From: Tardibacter chloracetimidivorans
GTDB lineage: Bacteria > Pseudomonadota > Alphaproteobacteria > Sphingomonadales > Sphingomonadaceae
DNA length: 64,000 nt
Assembly: GCF_001890385.1 (NCBI RefSeq)
Contig: NZ_CP018221.1
Location: 2,219,501 to 2,283,500 of the forward strand
Reading direction: 5' to 3'
Positions 1 through 8,868 of the stretch are shown here, piece after piece (the first letter of the stretch is position 1; each line of letters starts with the position of its first letter). A program made the position numbers and the translations under genes. Under the pieces are notes generated by a model. It did not search any database and was not told the DNA's origin. It saw only the letters and a program-made list of their open reading frames with translations.

Positions 1-299
1 CCCATCCGGCGGTTGCGTGGATCTGGACGGCCGTACTCGTGACGACGCTGATTGGCGTATTGGGCCTGGCGCGGGCCGGAACCGCGATCTTCTGGAAAGG
101 CATGGTGCCGATCGGCGAGCGGCGGGAGACGCTGCCCCTCGGCCCCGCCGAATTCATACCTGCCGCGGCGCTTGTCGTGCTGCTGGTGGGGCTCACCCTC
201 GCCGCGGGCCCGGCAACAGCCTATATGGACGACACGGCAATGCAGCTTTTCGCGCCCGCCGCCTATATCGAGGCGGTGCTCGGCCCCGGCAGGGAATGA
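1..299 (+). CDS. mrpD: Mrp-type Na+/H+ antiporter subunit D, C-terminal end (partial)
   Basis: The reading frame is open from the window edge and ends at a TGA. The visible residues form membrane helices around an ARAGTAIFWKG segment, which is typical of the C-terminus of MrpD/MnhD/PhaD, the large membrane subunit related to the proton-pumping ND subunits of complex I. The gene runs directly into mrpE, F and G, which fixes the assignment better than the short fragment alone. Most of the protein, including its conserved transmembrane Lys and Glu residues, lies outside the window. Confidence 0.8.
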   Translation, partial: HPAVAWIWTAVLVTTLIGVLGLARAGTAIFWKGMVPIGERRETLPLGPAEFIPAAALVVLLVGLTLAAGPATAYMDDTAMQLFAPAAYIEAVLGPGRE

Positions 300-303
300 G
301 GCG

Positions 304-795
304 ATGCTGACCAGGCTCTTTCCCCATCCGGGCCTGTCGGTCATGCTGGTCGCCGTCTGGATGCTGATGCTCAACAGCTTCAGCTTCGGCGGATTGCTGC
401 TCGCGCTGTTCTTCGGGATCACCATTCCGATCTTCACCGCCCCCTTCTGGCCGGACCGGCCCCGCTTGCGGTTCGGCTGGGCGATGATCGATTATCTGGG
501 CGTGGTGCTGTGGGACATCGTGGTCGCCAATTTCCACGTCGCCCGCCTCATCCTGTTCCGCCGCAACAGCGCGTTGCGGCCGCACTGGCTCGTGGTGCCG
601 CTCGAACTGAAATCGGCCGAGGCGATCACCACCCTTGCCGCCACCATCAGCCTGACGCCGGGAACCGTGTCGGCGGACGTATCGACCGACGGGGCCTTCC
701 TCCTTGTGCATGCGCTGGACACCGGCGACGCGGAGGCCGATGTCGCGCGGATCAAGCAGCGCTATGAAGAGCGGCTGAAAAGGATATTCGCATGA
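304..795 (+). CDS. mrpE: Mrp-type Na+/H+ antiporter subunit E
   Basis: This 163-residue protein starts with hydrophobic helices (roughly residues 10-45), followed by a motif FGWAMIDYLGVVLWDIVVAN and a soluble tail containing LTPGTVSADV, both characteristic of MrpE/PhaE. MrpE is a small membrane subunit of the multi-subunit cation/proton antiporter and is needed for assembly or full activity. The ATG at 304 lies 4 bases after the mrpD stop, and the gene overlaps mrpF by ATGA, so it is co-translated. An upstream in-frame extension exists but would run through mrpD and is rejected. Confidence 0.9.
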   Translation: MLTRLFPHPGLSVMLVAVWMLMLNSFSFGGLLLALFFGITIPIFTAPFWPDRPRLRFGWAMIDYLGVVLWDIVVANFHVARLILFRRNSALRPHWLVVPLELKSAEAITTLAATISLTPGTVSADVSTDGAFLLVHALDTGDAEADVARIKQRYEERLKRIFA

Positions 796-1061
796 TCGCC
801 TATGCGCTTTTCTTTGCGTTCGGCTGCGTCGCGATTGCGGTGTTGCTCAACCTCTACCGCCTGCTGGCCGGGCCGACGCGGGCGGACCGGATTCTCGCGC
901 TGGACACGATGGTGATCAACGCCATCGCGGTGATCGTCCTGTTCGGCATTTATGAGACGTCCACCACCTATTTCGAAGCCGCGCTGCTGCTGGCGATGGT
1001 CGGGTTTGTCGGAACCGTGGCCTATTGCAAGTTCCTGCTGCGCGGGGACATCGTGGAGTAG
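792..1061 (+). CDS. mrpF: Mrp-type Na+/H+ antiporter subunit F
   Basis: This 89-residue protein has three predicted membrane helices and the segment LLAGPTRADRILALDT, a signature of MrpF/PhaF. It is a small integral subunit of the Mrp antiporter; in several species this subunit is linked to Na+ or bile-salt efflux. The start overlaps the mrpE stop (ATGA), and mrpG follows after a 3-base gap. The length is normal for the family. Confidence 0.9.
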   Translation: MIAYALFFAFGCVAIAVLLNLYRLLAGPTRADRILALDTMVINAIAVIVLFGIYETSTTYFEAALLLAMVGFVGTVAYCKFLLRGDIVE

Positions 1062-1064
1062 CCG

Positions 1065-1463
1065 ATGGACCTCCTCGCCGAAATCCTCGTTGCATCGCTG
1101 ATCGTGCTTGGCGGCGGCTTCGCCCTCATTGGAAGCTGGGCGCTGGCCCGCCTGCCCTCGCTCATGACGCGGCTTCACGGCCCGACCAAGGCGACCACCT
1201 TGGGGGTGGGCAGCTGCCTTGTCGCATCGATGATCTATTTCCCCAGCCAGGGCGGGACATGGTCAGCCCATGAACTGCTGATCACGCTCTTCCTTTTCAT
1301 CACCGCGCCGGTATCGGCCAATATGATCGCCAAGGCGCATCTACACCGGCAGCGCCATCGCATGGAAACGGACCCGGAGGATGAAATCCTCGACGGCATG
1401 CCGGACCAGCGTGGCCGCGCGCCATGGGCGACGTTCGGGAACGAAGACGCATCCCGCCCCTGA
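1065..1463 (+). CDS. mrpG: Mrp-type Na+/H+ antiporter subunit G
   Basis: This 132-residue protein carries the MrpG/PhaG signature: an N-terminal helix, then ARLPSLMTRLHGPTKATTLG, then two more helices. A polar tail of about 30 residues is slightly longer than in many homologues. It is the last gene of the Mrp operon, which runs D-E-F-G here. It converges on the hydroxyacid dehydrogenase with only 7 bases between the stop codons, and I see no terminator hairpin there. Confidence 0.9.
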   Translation: MDLLAEILVASLIVLGGGFALIGSWALARLPSLMTRLHGPTKATTLGVGSCLVASMIYFPSQGGTWSAHELLITLFLFITAPVSANMIAKAHLHRQRHRMETDPEDEILDGMPDQRGRAPWATFGNEDASRP

Positions 1464-1470
1464 CGGCAGT

Positions 1471-2475
1471 TCAGGCGACGGCGGAAAGCTGATGCGCCAC
1501 CCGCCCCGACTGTTCGAATGTCGACAGGTTGGCGATCGTCGTCCGGGCGATTCCCTCCAGCGCCTCTTTGGTGAAAAAGCCCTGATGGCCCGTGATCAGC
1601 ACATTGGGGAAGGTGAGCAGCCGGGCGAACACATCGTCCTGGATCATCTTGGCGGACATGTCCTCGAAGAACAGCCCCTCTTCTTCCTCATAGACGTCCA
1701 GCCCCAGATAGCCGATCTTCCCTGACTTCAGCCCGGCGATGACGGCGGCCGTATCCACCACCGCGCCCCTGCTGGTGTTGATCAGCATCACGCCGGGCTT
1801 CATCATCGCAACCGCGTCCGCGCCGATCATGTGGCGGGTCGCAGGCGTCAGCGGACAGTGGAGCGTGATGACGTCCGCGCCGGAGAGCAACTCCGGCAGC
1901 TCCACATAGCGGCCGCCCAGCGCGGTAAGACCCGGATCGGGGGCCGGGTCATACGCCAGAAGGCGGCAGCCGAAGCCGGAGAGAATCCCGGCGACCGCCA
2001 TGCCGATCTGCCCCGTGCCCACGATCCCGACCGCCCGGCCGCGCATGTCGAATCCCAGCAGGCCTTCCAGCGAGAAATTGCCCTCGCGGACCCGCGCATA
2101 AGCGCGATGGATCTTGCGGTTGAGCGACAGCATCAGCGCCACGCTGTGTTCGGCGATGGCATGGGGCGAATAGGAGGGCACCCGCGCGACCGACAGGCCA
2201 AGTTCGTTCGCCGCCTTCAGATCGACGTTGTTGTAGCCGGCGCTGCGCAGCGCGAGCAGGCGCGTTCCACCCGCCGCAAGCACTTCCAGCGCGGGGCGGT
2301 CAAGGTGATCGTTGACGAATGCGCACACCGCCCCGGCGCCATTGGCAAGCGGCGCGGTCTGTTCGGTCAGCCCGGCCGCCAGATAATGAAGCTGATGGCG
2401 TCCTCCGTCAGCCTCGTTGGCGGCGTCTAGGAACAGCCTGTCATAGGGTTTGGTACTGAATACAGCGACTTTCAT
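1471..2475 (-). CDS. ldhA: D-2-hydroxyacid (D-lactate) dehydrogenase, NAD-dependent
   Basis: The 334-residue protein reversibly reduces 2-ketoacids such as pyruvate with NADH. The order of motifs is that of the LdhA group: an N-terminal LRSAGYNNVD segment, the Rossmann motif GIVGTGQIG, LINTSRGAVVDTAAV, and the catalytic His in ITGHQGFFTKEA near the C-terminus. I chose the ATG at 2475 (MKVAVFSTKPYD); a longer in-frame ORF runs back into the ATPase gene without resembling the family. It is transcribed divergently from the P-type ATPase across a 193-base spacer. Confidence 0.88.
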   Translation of the reverse strand: MKVAVFSTKPYDRLFLDAANEADGGRHQLHYLAAGLTEQTAPLANGAGAVCAFVNDHLDRPALEVLAAGGTRLLALRSAGYNNVDLKAANELGLSVARVPSYSPHAIAEHSVALMLSLNRKIHRAYARVREGNFSLEGLLGFDMRGRAVGIVGTGQIGMAVAGILSGFGCRLLAYDPAPDPGLTALGGRYVELPELLSGADVITLHCPLTPATRHMIGADAVAMMKPGVMLINTSRGAVVDTAAVIAGLKSGKIGYLGLDVYEEEEGLFFEDMSAKMIQDDVFARLLTFPNVLITGHQGFFTKEALEGIARTTIANLSTFEQSGRVAHQLSAVA

Positions 2476-2668
2476 GATGTCTCCCCGTCCGAACACGGGC
2501 TCCGGCAGGTTGCGCTCGGCAAAGGCCCCATCTATCCTGCCGTTCGGCCAGCATACAGGCCACGCCGCCTCAATGCGACCCATGACCCTGCCGCGCCGCG
2601 CCAACCGGAAGGACGCACGACCATGGAACGGGCCGGATACACTGATCGTTCGGCCTTCCAGGATCAGC

Positions 2669-5350
2669 ATGGACATTGAAAGCGACCTGCCCTGGCACGT
2701 CCTTCCTCCAGACGAGGCGCTCGCGCGTCTGGAAAGCAGCCGCTCGGGGCTTGATCGTGATGAAGTGGAACGGCGGCTCTCGTCATTTGGCCCCAACAGC
2801 CTGCCGCCGCCCAAGACCACCCACCCGGCGCTGCGATTTCTTGCCCAGTTCAACAGCGCACTGATCTATTTCCTGCTGGCGGCGGCCGTCGCGGCGGGGG
2901 TGCTTGGCCATCTGGTCGACGCGGGCGTGATCCTTGCCGTCGTCATCGTCAATGCAATCGTAGGCCATGTGCAGGAAGGAAAGGCAGAACGGGCGCTGGC
3001 CGCCATTCGCGACCTTATATCGCCCCACGCCACCGTGCTTCGGGGCGGCGTGCGGGAAACGGTCGACGTCGCAGGCCTTGTGCCGGGCGATATATTGCTG
3101 CTGGAGGCGGGCGACCGCGTCCCTGCCGATGCCCGCATCCTGCGCGCGCGGAACCTCGCTGTCGATGAATCGCTGCTGACGGGCGAATCCCTCACTGCGG
3201 CGAAGCACGAACATGCCGTGGCGCACGACGCGGCACTGGGCGATCAGGCCAGCATGGTCTTTTCAGGAACGCTCGTCGCCACCGGACAGGCGACGGCGGC
3301 CGTGACCTCCACCGGAACGGCGACCCAGATCGGGCGGATCAGCGGGATGCTGAACAGGGTCGAGGTTTTGACGACCCCCCTCCTCCGGCAGATCAACAGC
3401 TTTGCCCGCTGGTTCACGCTTTTCATCTTCCTTGGCGCGGCGCTGCTGTTCGCCTTCGCCGTGACGGTCCGGGGCTTCGACTGGACCGATGCCCTGGTCG
3501 CCGTCGTCGCATTGTCGGTAGGCGCGATGCCCGAAGGCCTTCCGGCGGTCATCACCGTCACGCTCGCCATCGGCGTCCAGCGCATGGCCGCGCGCAAGGC
3601 CGTGATCCGAAAGCTTCCGGCCGTCGAGACGCTGGGCGCGGTTTCGGTGATCTGCACCGACAAGACCGGCACACTCACGCGCAATGAAATGACCGTCCGG
3701 CACATCTATCTGGGTGGCCATGAACTGGTGGCGAGCGGCACCGGCTATCGGCCGGAAGGCGAGCTCAAGGCCGAAGGTCAGGATGATCCACCGCCGACCG
3801 GCGCGGCTGCGGACATCCTCCGCTGCGGCGTTCTCTGCAACGATACCCAACTCCGCGAAAAGGAGGGGGAATGGTCGGTGGAAGGCGATCCGATGGAGGG
3901 CGCGCTGCTGGCCGTCGCCATTAAGGGCAGCCTCAGCCCGGACCAGTGCCGCGATGAATGGGAACGGCTGGATGAAATCCCGTTCGATGCGGCGCATCGC
4001 TTCATGGCGTCGCTCCATCGCGGCCCCCGGGGCGAGCATGTCATCTTCATCAAGGGCGCGCCCGAAGCATTGCTGGCGATGGTGGACGACGCCGGGGTGA
4101 AGGAACGCTGGCGCTCGCAAATCGAAAGGGGCGGCGCATCGGGCGAGCGGCTGCTGGGCTTTGCGATGAAGCGGCTGGACGCGCCCAGGGAAAGGCTCGA
4201 CTTTCCCGATCTTGAAGCCGGGGTCGCACCCCTGGGCCTGATGGGGTTCATGGACCCGCCGCGCGAAGAAGCGGTCGCCGCGCTCGCCGAATGCCGCTCG
4301 GCAGGCGTCATGGTGAAGATGATCACCGGAGACCATGCCGCCACCGCCCTGGCGATCGCGCGACAGATCGACCTTGCCGACGATCCGCAGGTCGTCACCG
4401 GCCCGGAACTCGAGCGGCTGTCAGACAAGGAGCTTCAGTCCCTTGTGCGGCGCGTCTCGGTCTTTGCCCGCGCCACGCCCGAACACAAGCTGCGGATCGT
4501 GCGGGCGCTTCAGGCCGGCGGCGCGATCGTCGCCATGACCGGGGACGGCGTCAACGACGCGCCCTCGCTCAAGCAGGCCGATGTCGGCACGGCCATGGGC
4601 ATCAAGGGAACCGAGGCCGCCCGTCAGGCCGCCGAAATGGTTCTGCTGGACGACAATTTCGCCTCCATCGTCGCGGCGGTTCACGAGGGGCGGACGGTCT
4701 ATGACAATATCCGTAAGGTGATCGCGTGGACGCTGCCGACCAATGGCGGCGAAACCATAGCGGTGGTGCTGGCGATATTGGCGGGCTTCACCCTGCCGAT
4801 GACGGCGACGCAGATCCTCTGGATCAATCTGGTGACGGCGGCCACGCTCGGCCTTGTCCTTGCGTTCGAGCCGCCTGAGCCCGGCGTCATGTCGCGGCCG
4901 CCACGCCAACCGGACGCCCCCCTGCTGTCGCCGTTTCTGCTGTGGCGGGTGGTGCTTGTCTCGGTTCTTTTCGCAGCCATCGTCCTTTCGATCTTCTTCG
5001 GCATGCTGGAGCGCGGTGCCGATCTCCCGACCGCCCGGACGATGGTGGTCAACATGCTGATCGTCGCGGAAGTCGCCTATCTGTTCAACGTCCGCTTCCT
5101 GCACATGCGCTCGCTGACATTGCCCGGCGCCATGGGAACGCCCGCCGTGCTGATCGCGATCACCGTCGTCGTGCTTGCCCAGCTTGCCTTCACCTATCTG
5201 CCGGTGATGAACAGGCTGTTCGACAGCAGGCCGCTCAGTCTCACCCACGGGCTGGCGATTATCGGCGTCGGCGCGGCCGTCCTGCTGTTCCTCGAAGGCG
5301 AAAAGCTGCTCATGCGCAAGCTTGGAGTGTTCAAGGAGCTTGGAACCTGA
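2669..5350 (+). CDS. P2-type cation-transporting ATPase
   Basis: This 893-residue P-type ATPase couples ATP hydrolysis to cation export across the inner membrane. It has an N-terminal cation-ATPase domain, the actuator motif TGES near residue 171, PEGLP in the fourth membrane helix (typical of P2 Ca2+ or Na+ pumps, not of heavy-metal P1B pumps), the phosphorylated Asp in DKTGTLT at about 331, the hinge GDGVND at about 625, and several C-terminal helices. No CPx motif or metal-binding domain is present. The ATG at 2669 has AGGATC just upstream; a longer ORF reaches back into the divergent ldhA gene. Whether the ion is Ca2+, Na+ or another is not decided by what I can see. Confidence 0.88.
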   Translation: MDIESDLPWHVLPPDEALARLESSRSGLDRDEVERRLSSFGPNSLPPPKTTHPALRFLAQFNSALIYFLLAAAVAAGVLGHLVDAGVILAVVIVNAIVGHVQEGKAERALAAIRDLISPHATVLRGGVRETVDVAGLVPGDILLLEAGDRVPADARILRARNLAVDESLLTGESLTAAKHEHAVAHDAALGDQASMVFSGTLVATGQATAAVTSTGTATQIGRISGMLNRVEVLTTPLLRQINSFARWFTLFIFLGAALLFAFAVTVRGFDWTDALVAVVALSVGAMPEGLPAVITVTLAIGVQRMAARKAVIRKLPAVETLGAVSVICTDKTGTLTRNEMTVRHIYLGGHELVASGTGYRPEGELKAEGQDDPPPTGAAADILRCGVLCNDTQLREKEGEWSVEGDPMEGALLAVAIKGSLSPDQCRDEWERLDEIPFDAAHRFMASLHRGPRGEHVIFIKGAPEALLAMVDDAGVKERWRSQIERGGASGERLLGFAMKRLDAPRERLDFPDLEAGVAPLGLMGFMDPPREEAVAALAECRSAGVMVKMITGDHAATALAIARQIDLADDPQVVTGPELERLSDKELQSLVRRVSVFARATPEHKLRIVRALQAGGAIVAMTGDGVNDAPSLKQADVGTAMGIKGTEAARQAAEMVLLDDNFASIVAAVHEGRTVYDNIRKVIAWTLPTNGGETIAVVLAILAGFTLPMTATQILWINLVTAATLGLVLAFEPPEPGVMSRPPRQPDAPLLSPFLLWRVVLVSVLFAAIVLSIFFGMLERGADLPTARTMVVNMLIVAEVAYLFNVRFLHMRSLTLPGAMGTPAVLIAITVVVLAQLAFTYLPVMNRLFDSRPLSLTHGLAIIGVGAAVLLFLEGEKLLMRKLGVFKELGT

Positions 5351-5421
5351 ACGACAGGGGTCTAGCCTCTGCCTGGCGCGGCCGGTGAGATCGGTGCGCG
5401 CCGGATGATGGAGATCGGCCA

Positions 5422-6837
5422 ATGCTTCACGCGGGATCGATCGATCGAAGGCTGAAAGCCTGGCTGGCGCTTTTCACCGTTCTGGTTGCGGTGATCGCAT
5501 TGCCTTCAAGCGCGGCGCAAACCGGCCGCTCGGTGCCGGTCCTTCACGTCGATGGAGCGATCGGGCCTGCCACATCGGACTATGTCGCGCGAAGCCTTGA
5601 GGCGGCGGCGGAGGAAGGAGCGCCTTTCATCGTCCTGCGGATGGACACGCCCGGCGGGCTCGACAACTCGATGCGCGAGATCATCCGCGAAATCCTGCGT
5701 TCGCCGGTGCCTGTCGTCACCTATGTGAGCCCCAGCGGCGCACGTGCCGCCAGCGCGGGAACCTTCATCCTCTATGCAAGCCATGTGGCGGCCATGTCGC
5801 CCGGCACCAATGTCGGCGCTGCGACTCCCGTGCAGCTTGGCGGTGGCGGCGGCCCGTTCTCGGCTCCGGAAAAGGCCGATCCGGACAAGGAGGGTGATTC
5901 CGGCTCCGCCAGCGCAAGCGAGGCCAAGGCGCTCAACGATGCGATCGCCTATATACGCTCACTTGCCGATCTGCGCGGGCGAAATGCCGACTGGGCCGAA
6001 GCGGCGGTCCGAAGCGCCGCAAGCCTGCCCGCGCAAGCGGCGCTGGAGCAAAACGTCATCGATCTGGTCGCCCGTGACCGGAACGACCTGCTCGCCCAGA
6101 TCAACGGCATGAAGGTCATCGCCGGAAGCGCCGAGACGACGATCGACACGCGCGGCGTCACGCTTGTGGATGTAAACCCGAACTGGCGCACCAGATTGCT
6201 TGGCGCGATCACCAATCCGAATATCGCGCTGATCCTGATGATGATCGGCCTCTATGGCCTGCTGTTCGAGTTCATGAACCCGGGCGCACTCTACCCCGGC
6301 ACGATCGGCGCGATCTGCCTGCTCATCGGCCTATACGCGCTGTCCGCGCTTCCGGTGAACTATGCGGGCGTGGCGCTCATCCTGCTGGGCATCGCGCTGA
6401 TGGCGGCAGAGGCCGTCTCACCGTCGTTCGGGATTTTGGGCATCGGCGGGATCGTCGCGTTCATCCTTGGCGCAACCATCATGATCGACACCGACATCCC
6501 CGAGTTCCGGCTGAGCTGGCCGGTGCTTGGAGCCGTCGCCGCGACCAGCCTGGGCCTGACCGTGCTGATCGCGAGGCTGGGTCTCTCCGCCCACCGCCGC
6601 AAGCTGGTGAGCGGCCGGGAGGGCATGATCGGGGCCCTGGGCGAAGTCGTCGACTGGAATGACGGCAAGGGCCACGTCTTCGTTCATGGCGAGCGCTGGC
6701 GCGCAGTCGGTGCGCATGGGCTGAATGCGGCAACACCGGTGCGCGTCATGAGTGTGGATGGAATCACGCTTGGCGTTGAACCCGTCCGGCAAGCGCCTTC
6801 CGGATCATATGCGCCCCCACCAGAGACGGAGAACTGA
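5422..6837 (+). CDS. nfeD: NfeD/ClpP-class membrane serine protease
   Basis: The 471-residue protein has a signal-like N-terminal helix (about 13-32), a ClpP-like periplasmic protease domain (about 40-230) with the nucleophile Ser in ARAASAGTF near residue 111, four to five membrane helices (about 265-400), and a C-terminal OB-fold NfeD domain. Full-length NfeD proteins are the usual partners of slipin/stomatin proteins and clip them near the C-terminus. The slipin gene begins 2 bases after this stop, so the pair is an operon. A serine/glutamate-rich insert near residue 155-175 is a minor oddity. Confidence 0.9.
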   Translation: MLHAGSIDRRLKAWLALFTVLVAVIALPSSAAQTGRSVPVLHVDGAIGPATSDYVARSLEAAAEEGAPFIVLRMDTPGGLDNSMREIIREILRSPVPVVTYVSPSGARAASAGTFILYASHVAAMSPGTNVGAATPVQLGGGGGPFSAPEKADPDKEGDSGSASASEAKALNDAIAYIRSLADLRGRNADWAEAAVRSAASLPAQAALEQNVIDLVARDRNDLLAQINGMKVIAGSAETTIDTRGVTLVDVNPNWRTRLLGAITNPNIALILMMIGLYGLLFEFMNPGALYPGTIGAICLLIGLYALSALPVNYAGVALILLGIALMAAEAVSPSFGILGIGGIVAFILGATIMIDTDIPEFRLSWPVLGAVAATSLGLTVLIARLGLSAHRRKLVSGREGMIGALGEVVDWNDGKGHVFVHGERWRAVGAHGLNAATPVRVMSVDGITLGVEPVRQAPSGSYAPPPETEN

Positions 6838-6838
6838 C

Positions 6839-7591
6839 ATGGAGATGTTCGGCAGCCTCGCCTTCTACATACCGCTGATCATTCTGGTCCTGATCTTCCT
6901 CACGGCAGCCATACGGATTCTGCGCGAGTATGAACGGGGGGTGATTTTCACGCTCGGCCGCTTCACCGGCGTCAAGGGTCCCGGCCTGATCCTTCTCATT
7001 CCTTTTGTGCAGCAGATGGTCCGCACCGATCTGCGGACGATCGTCCTCGATGTTCCGACGCAGGACGTGATCTCGCGCGACAATGTTTCGGTAAAGGTCA
7101 ACGCGGTCATCTATTTCCGCGTGCTGGAGCCGGAGCGCGCCACCATCCAGGTCGAAAACTTCATGCAGGCGACCAGCGAACTGGCGCAGACGACTTTGAG
7201 ATCGGTGCTCGGCAAGCACGAGCTGGACGAGATGCTGGCCGAACGCGACAAGCTGAACGCCGATATACAGGAAATCCTCGACGCGCAGACCGACGCCTGG
7301 GGCATCAAGGTCGCCAATGTCGAGATCAAGCACGTCGACATCGACGAATCCATGGTCCGCGCCATTGCACGCCAGGCCGAGGCCGAACGCGAACGGCGCG
7401 CGAAAGTGATCAATGCCGAAGGTGAGCAGCAGGCCGCCCAGAAGCTGCTGGAGGCGGCCGAAATACTGAGCCAGCGGCCGGAAGCCATGCAGTTGCGCTA
7501 TCTGTCTACGCTTAACGTGATCGCCAACGAGCGCACGTCTACGATCGTGTTTCCCTTTCCGATGGACATGAAGGGATTTTTCAGGGGGTAG
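6839..7591 (+). CDS. Slipin (SPFH/Band 7 membrane protein)
   Basis: The 250-residue protein has one N-terminal membrane helix (about 5-25), then an SPFH domain with [13 protein letters not shown], and ends in a charged helical region containing [20 protein letters not shown]. It belongs to the stomatin/slipin group that forms oligomeric scaffolds on the inner membrane and is a known substrate and partner of NfeD proteases. The ATG at 6839 is the natural start; an earlier in-frame start falls within nfeD. The C-terminal [11 protein letters not shown] tail is hydrophobic, as expected for the NfeD target region. Confidence 0.9.
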   Translation: MEMFGSLAFYIPLIILVLIFLTAAIRILREYERGVIFTLGRFTGVKGPGLILLIPFVQQMVRTDLRTIVLDVPTQDVISRDNVSVKVNAVIYFRVLEPERATIQVENFMQATSELAQTTLRSVLGKHELDEMLAERDKLNADIQEILDAQTDAWGIKVANVEIKHVDIDESMVRAIARQAEAERERRAKVINAEGEQQAAQKLLEAAEILSQRPEAMQLRYLSTLNVIANERTSTIVFPFPMDMKGFFRG

Positions 7592-7747
7592 CGGCGACCC
7601 GCGCGGCGCATTTCCTCCACCTGCGTCGGGAGCGCGCCGATCTTCGGGAACGGCCCGCCCGATGATGAGTCTTGATCTCACCTTCAAAGCCGCCGCCGCA
7701 TCGTGAACGGCGGAGCTTCGTTCAGCATCAGCGCAAGGAGAGGCACG

Positions 7748-8311
7748 ATGAACAGATCCTTCCATGGAACTTCAACGGCGTCCGGATCGGGCGGAATGGC
7801 CTGGGCCGCCGGCGCCGGTCTGGCTGCGGGACTGGCGGCCAATTTCGTCCGCAAGGCCATCATGCAGGCCCCGACCGCTTTGGCCGGCGACTGGGATCAG
7901 GCGCTGGCGCAAGAGCATAAGGCGGCGCTCGCGCTGTTCGACAAGCTTGAGCAGACCGAACACGCAACCCGGCGCGCCATGTTGTTCGCCAAGCTGAAAC
8001 AGGCGCTCTCAAGGCATGCGTTCGAAGAGGAAAATGTCATATATCCGGCGCTCCGCGACCATGGCGCGGGAGACAGGGCGGAGGCCTTCAACCATGACCA
8101 CGGGCTTGTGAAGCAATATCTCTTCGATCTGGGCCGCGACCAGCATCGCTCTGACTGGACAACTAAACTGCGCGAGTTCCGCTCGCTCTTCGAAAAGCAC
8201 ATGAGGGAAGAAGAGGAGCAGGTGTTTCCTGAGTTGAAGGCGCAGCTTTCCGAAGATGAAAACCACGCGGTGACCATGGCCATGAACAAGGAGGGGCTGA
8301 AGCTCGCGTGA
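7748..8311 (+). CDS. Hemerythrin HHE-domain protein
   Basis: The 187-residue protein has a Gly/Ala-rich N-terminal stretch (about 10-35) that may be a weak membrane or signal segment. A four-helix hemerythrin-like domain follows, with iron ligands visible as EHKAAL, RHAFEEENVIYP, FNHDHG and KHMREEEEQVFP. These domains bind a di-iron site and serve in oxygen or NO sensing or storage. The start at 7748 has AAGGAGAGG upstream; an earlier start at 7703 is less likely. It stands alone between the slipin gene and the MarR operon. Confidence 0.8.
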   Translation: MNRSFHGTSTASGSGGMAWAAGAGLAAGLAANFVRKAIMQAPTALAGDWDQALAQEHKAALALFDKLEQTEHATRRAMLFAKLKQALSRHAFEEENVIYPALRDHGAGDRAEAFNHDHGLVKQYLFDLGRDQHRSDWTTKLREFRSLFEKHMREEEEQVFPELKAQLSEDENHAVTMAMNKEGLKLA

Positions 8312-8388
8312 GCTGACGCGCGCGGGGTTCGGCCCCCGGCACTCCAGCTTGCGCACGGGCGCTATACCGCTGCGCGAACAGGTGCGTT

Positions 8389-8416
8389 GCATATAGTAAG
8401 CATGCTCACTATATGC
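8389..8416. promoter_or_regulatory. Probable MarR operator palindrome
   Basis: A 28-base inverted repeat has arms GCATATAGT and ACTATATGC around a self-complementary AGCATGCT core. Only one base pair of the palindrome is mismatched (A at 8398 against C at 8407). It lies immediately upstream of, and overlaps, the first possible start of the MarR gene. Autoregulating MarR repressors bind palindromes in exactly this position, so it is the likely site controlling the marR-emrA-emrB operon. Confidence 0.65.
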
Positions 8417-8421
8417 ACTGC

Positions 8422-8868
8422 ATGAGTGACACCCTTGCATTTATGATAGCCGACACGTCTCGGCTGCTGCGCCGTTCGTTTGATGAACGCACGCGCGTCA
8501 TCGGCATCACGGGGGCACAGTGGCGCCTGCTGTTCACCGTATCCCGCAACGAGGGACAAAATCAGGGCGCGACCGCAGAACTGCTGGAAGTGGAGCCGAT
8601 TACCCTGTGCCGGATGATCGACCGGATGGAAGAGGCGGGCATGGTCGAGCGACGGCCCGACCCGAATGATCGTCGCGCGTGGCGGCTTTATCTGACCGAC
8701 AAGTCCCGCCCGCTGATCGGCCAGCTCCGCGAGCTGGGCGATCAGCTCATGGAACAGGCGCTTCAGGGAGTTGCGGCCGACGACCGCCAGCGCCTGTGGG
8801 ATATCTTGAACACCATCAGGACGAACCTGTCCGCCGGGGCGGACCAGCAGGAAGCGACCCATGGCTGA
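8422..8868 (+). CDS. MarR-family transcriptional regulator
   Basis: The roughly 148-residue protein has a winged-helix fold with the recognition-helix region TLCRMIDRMEEAGMVERR followed by the wing DPNDRRAWRLYLT, both hallmarks of MarR. It probably represses the downstream efflux genes until a phenolic or lipophilic ligand binds. An in-frame ATG also exists at 8413, but it falls inside the operator palindrome; the ATG at 8422 (MSDTLAF) is preferred. The stop overlaps the start of emrA by 8 bases, so the regulator and pump are co-expressed. Confidence 0.88.
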   Translation: MSDTLAFMIADTSRLLRRSFDERTRVIGITGAQWRLLFTVSRNEGQNQGATAELLEVEPITLCRMIDRMEEAGMVERRPDPNDRRAWRLYLTDKSRPLIGQLRELGDQLMEQALQGVAADDRQRLWDILNTIRTNLSAGADQQEATHG

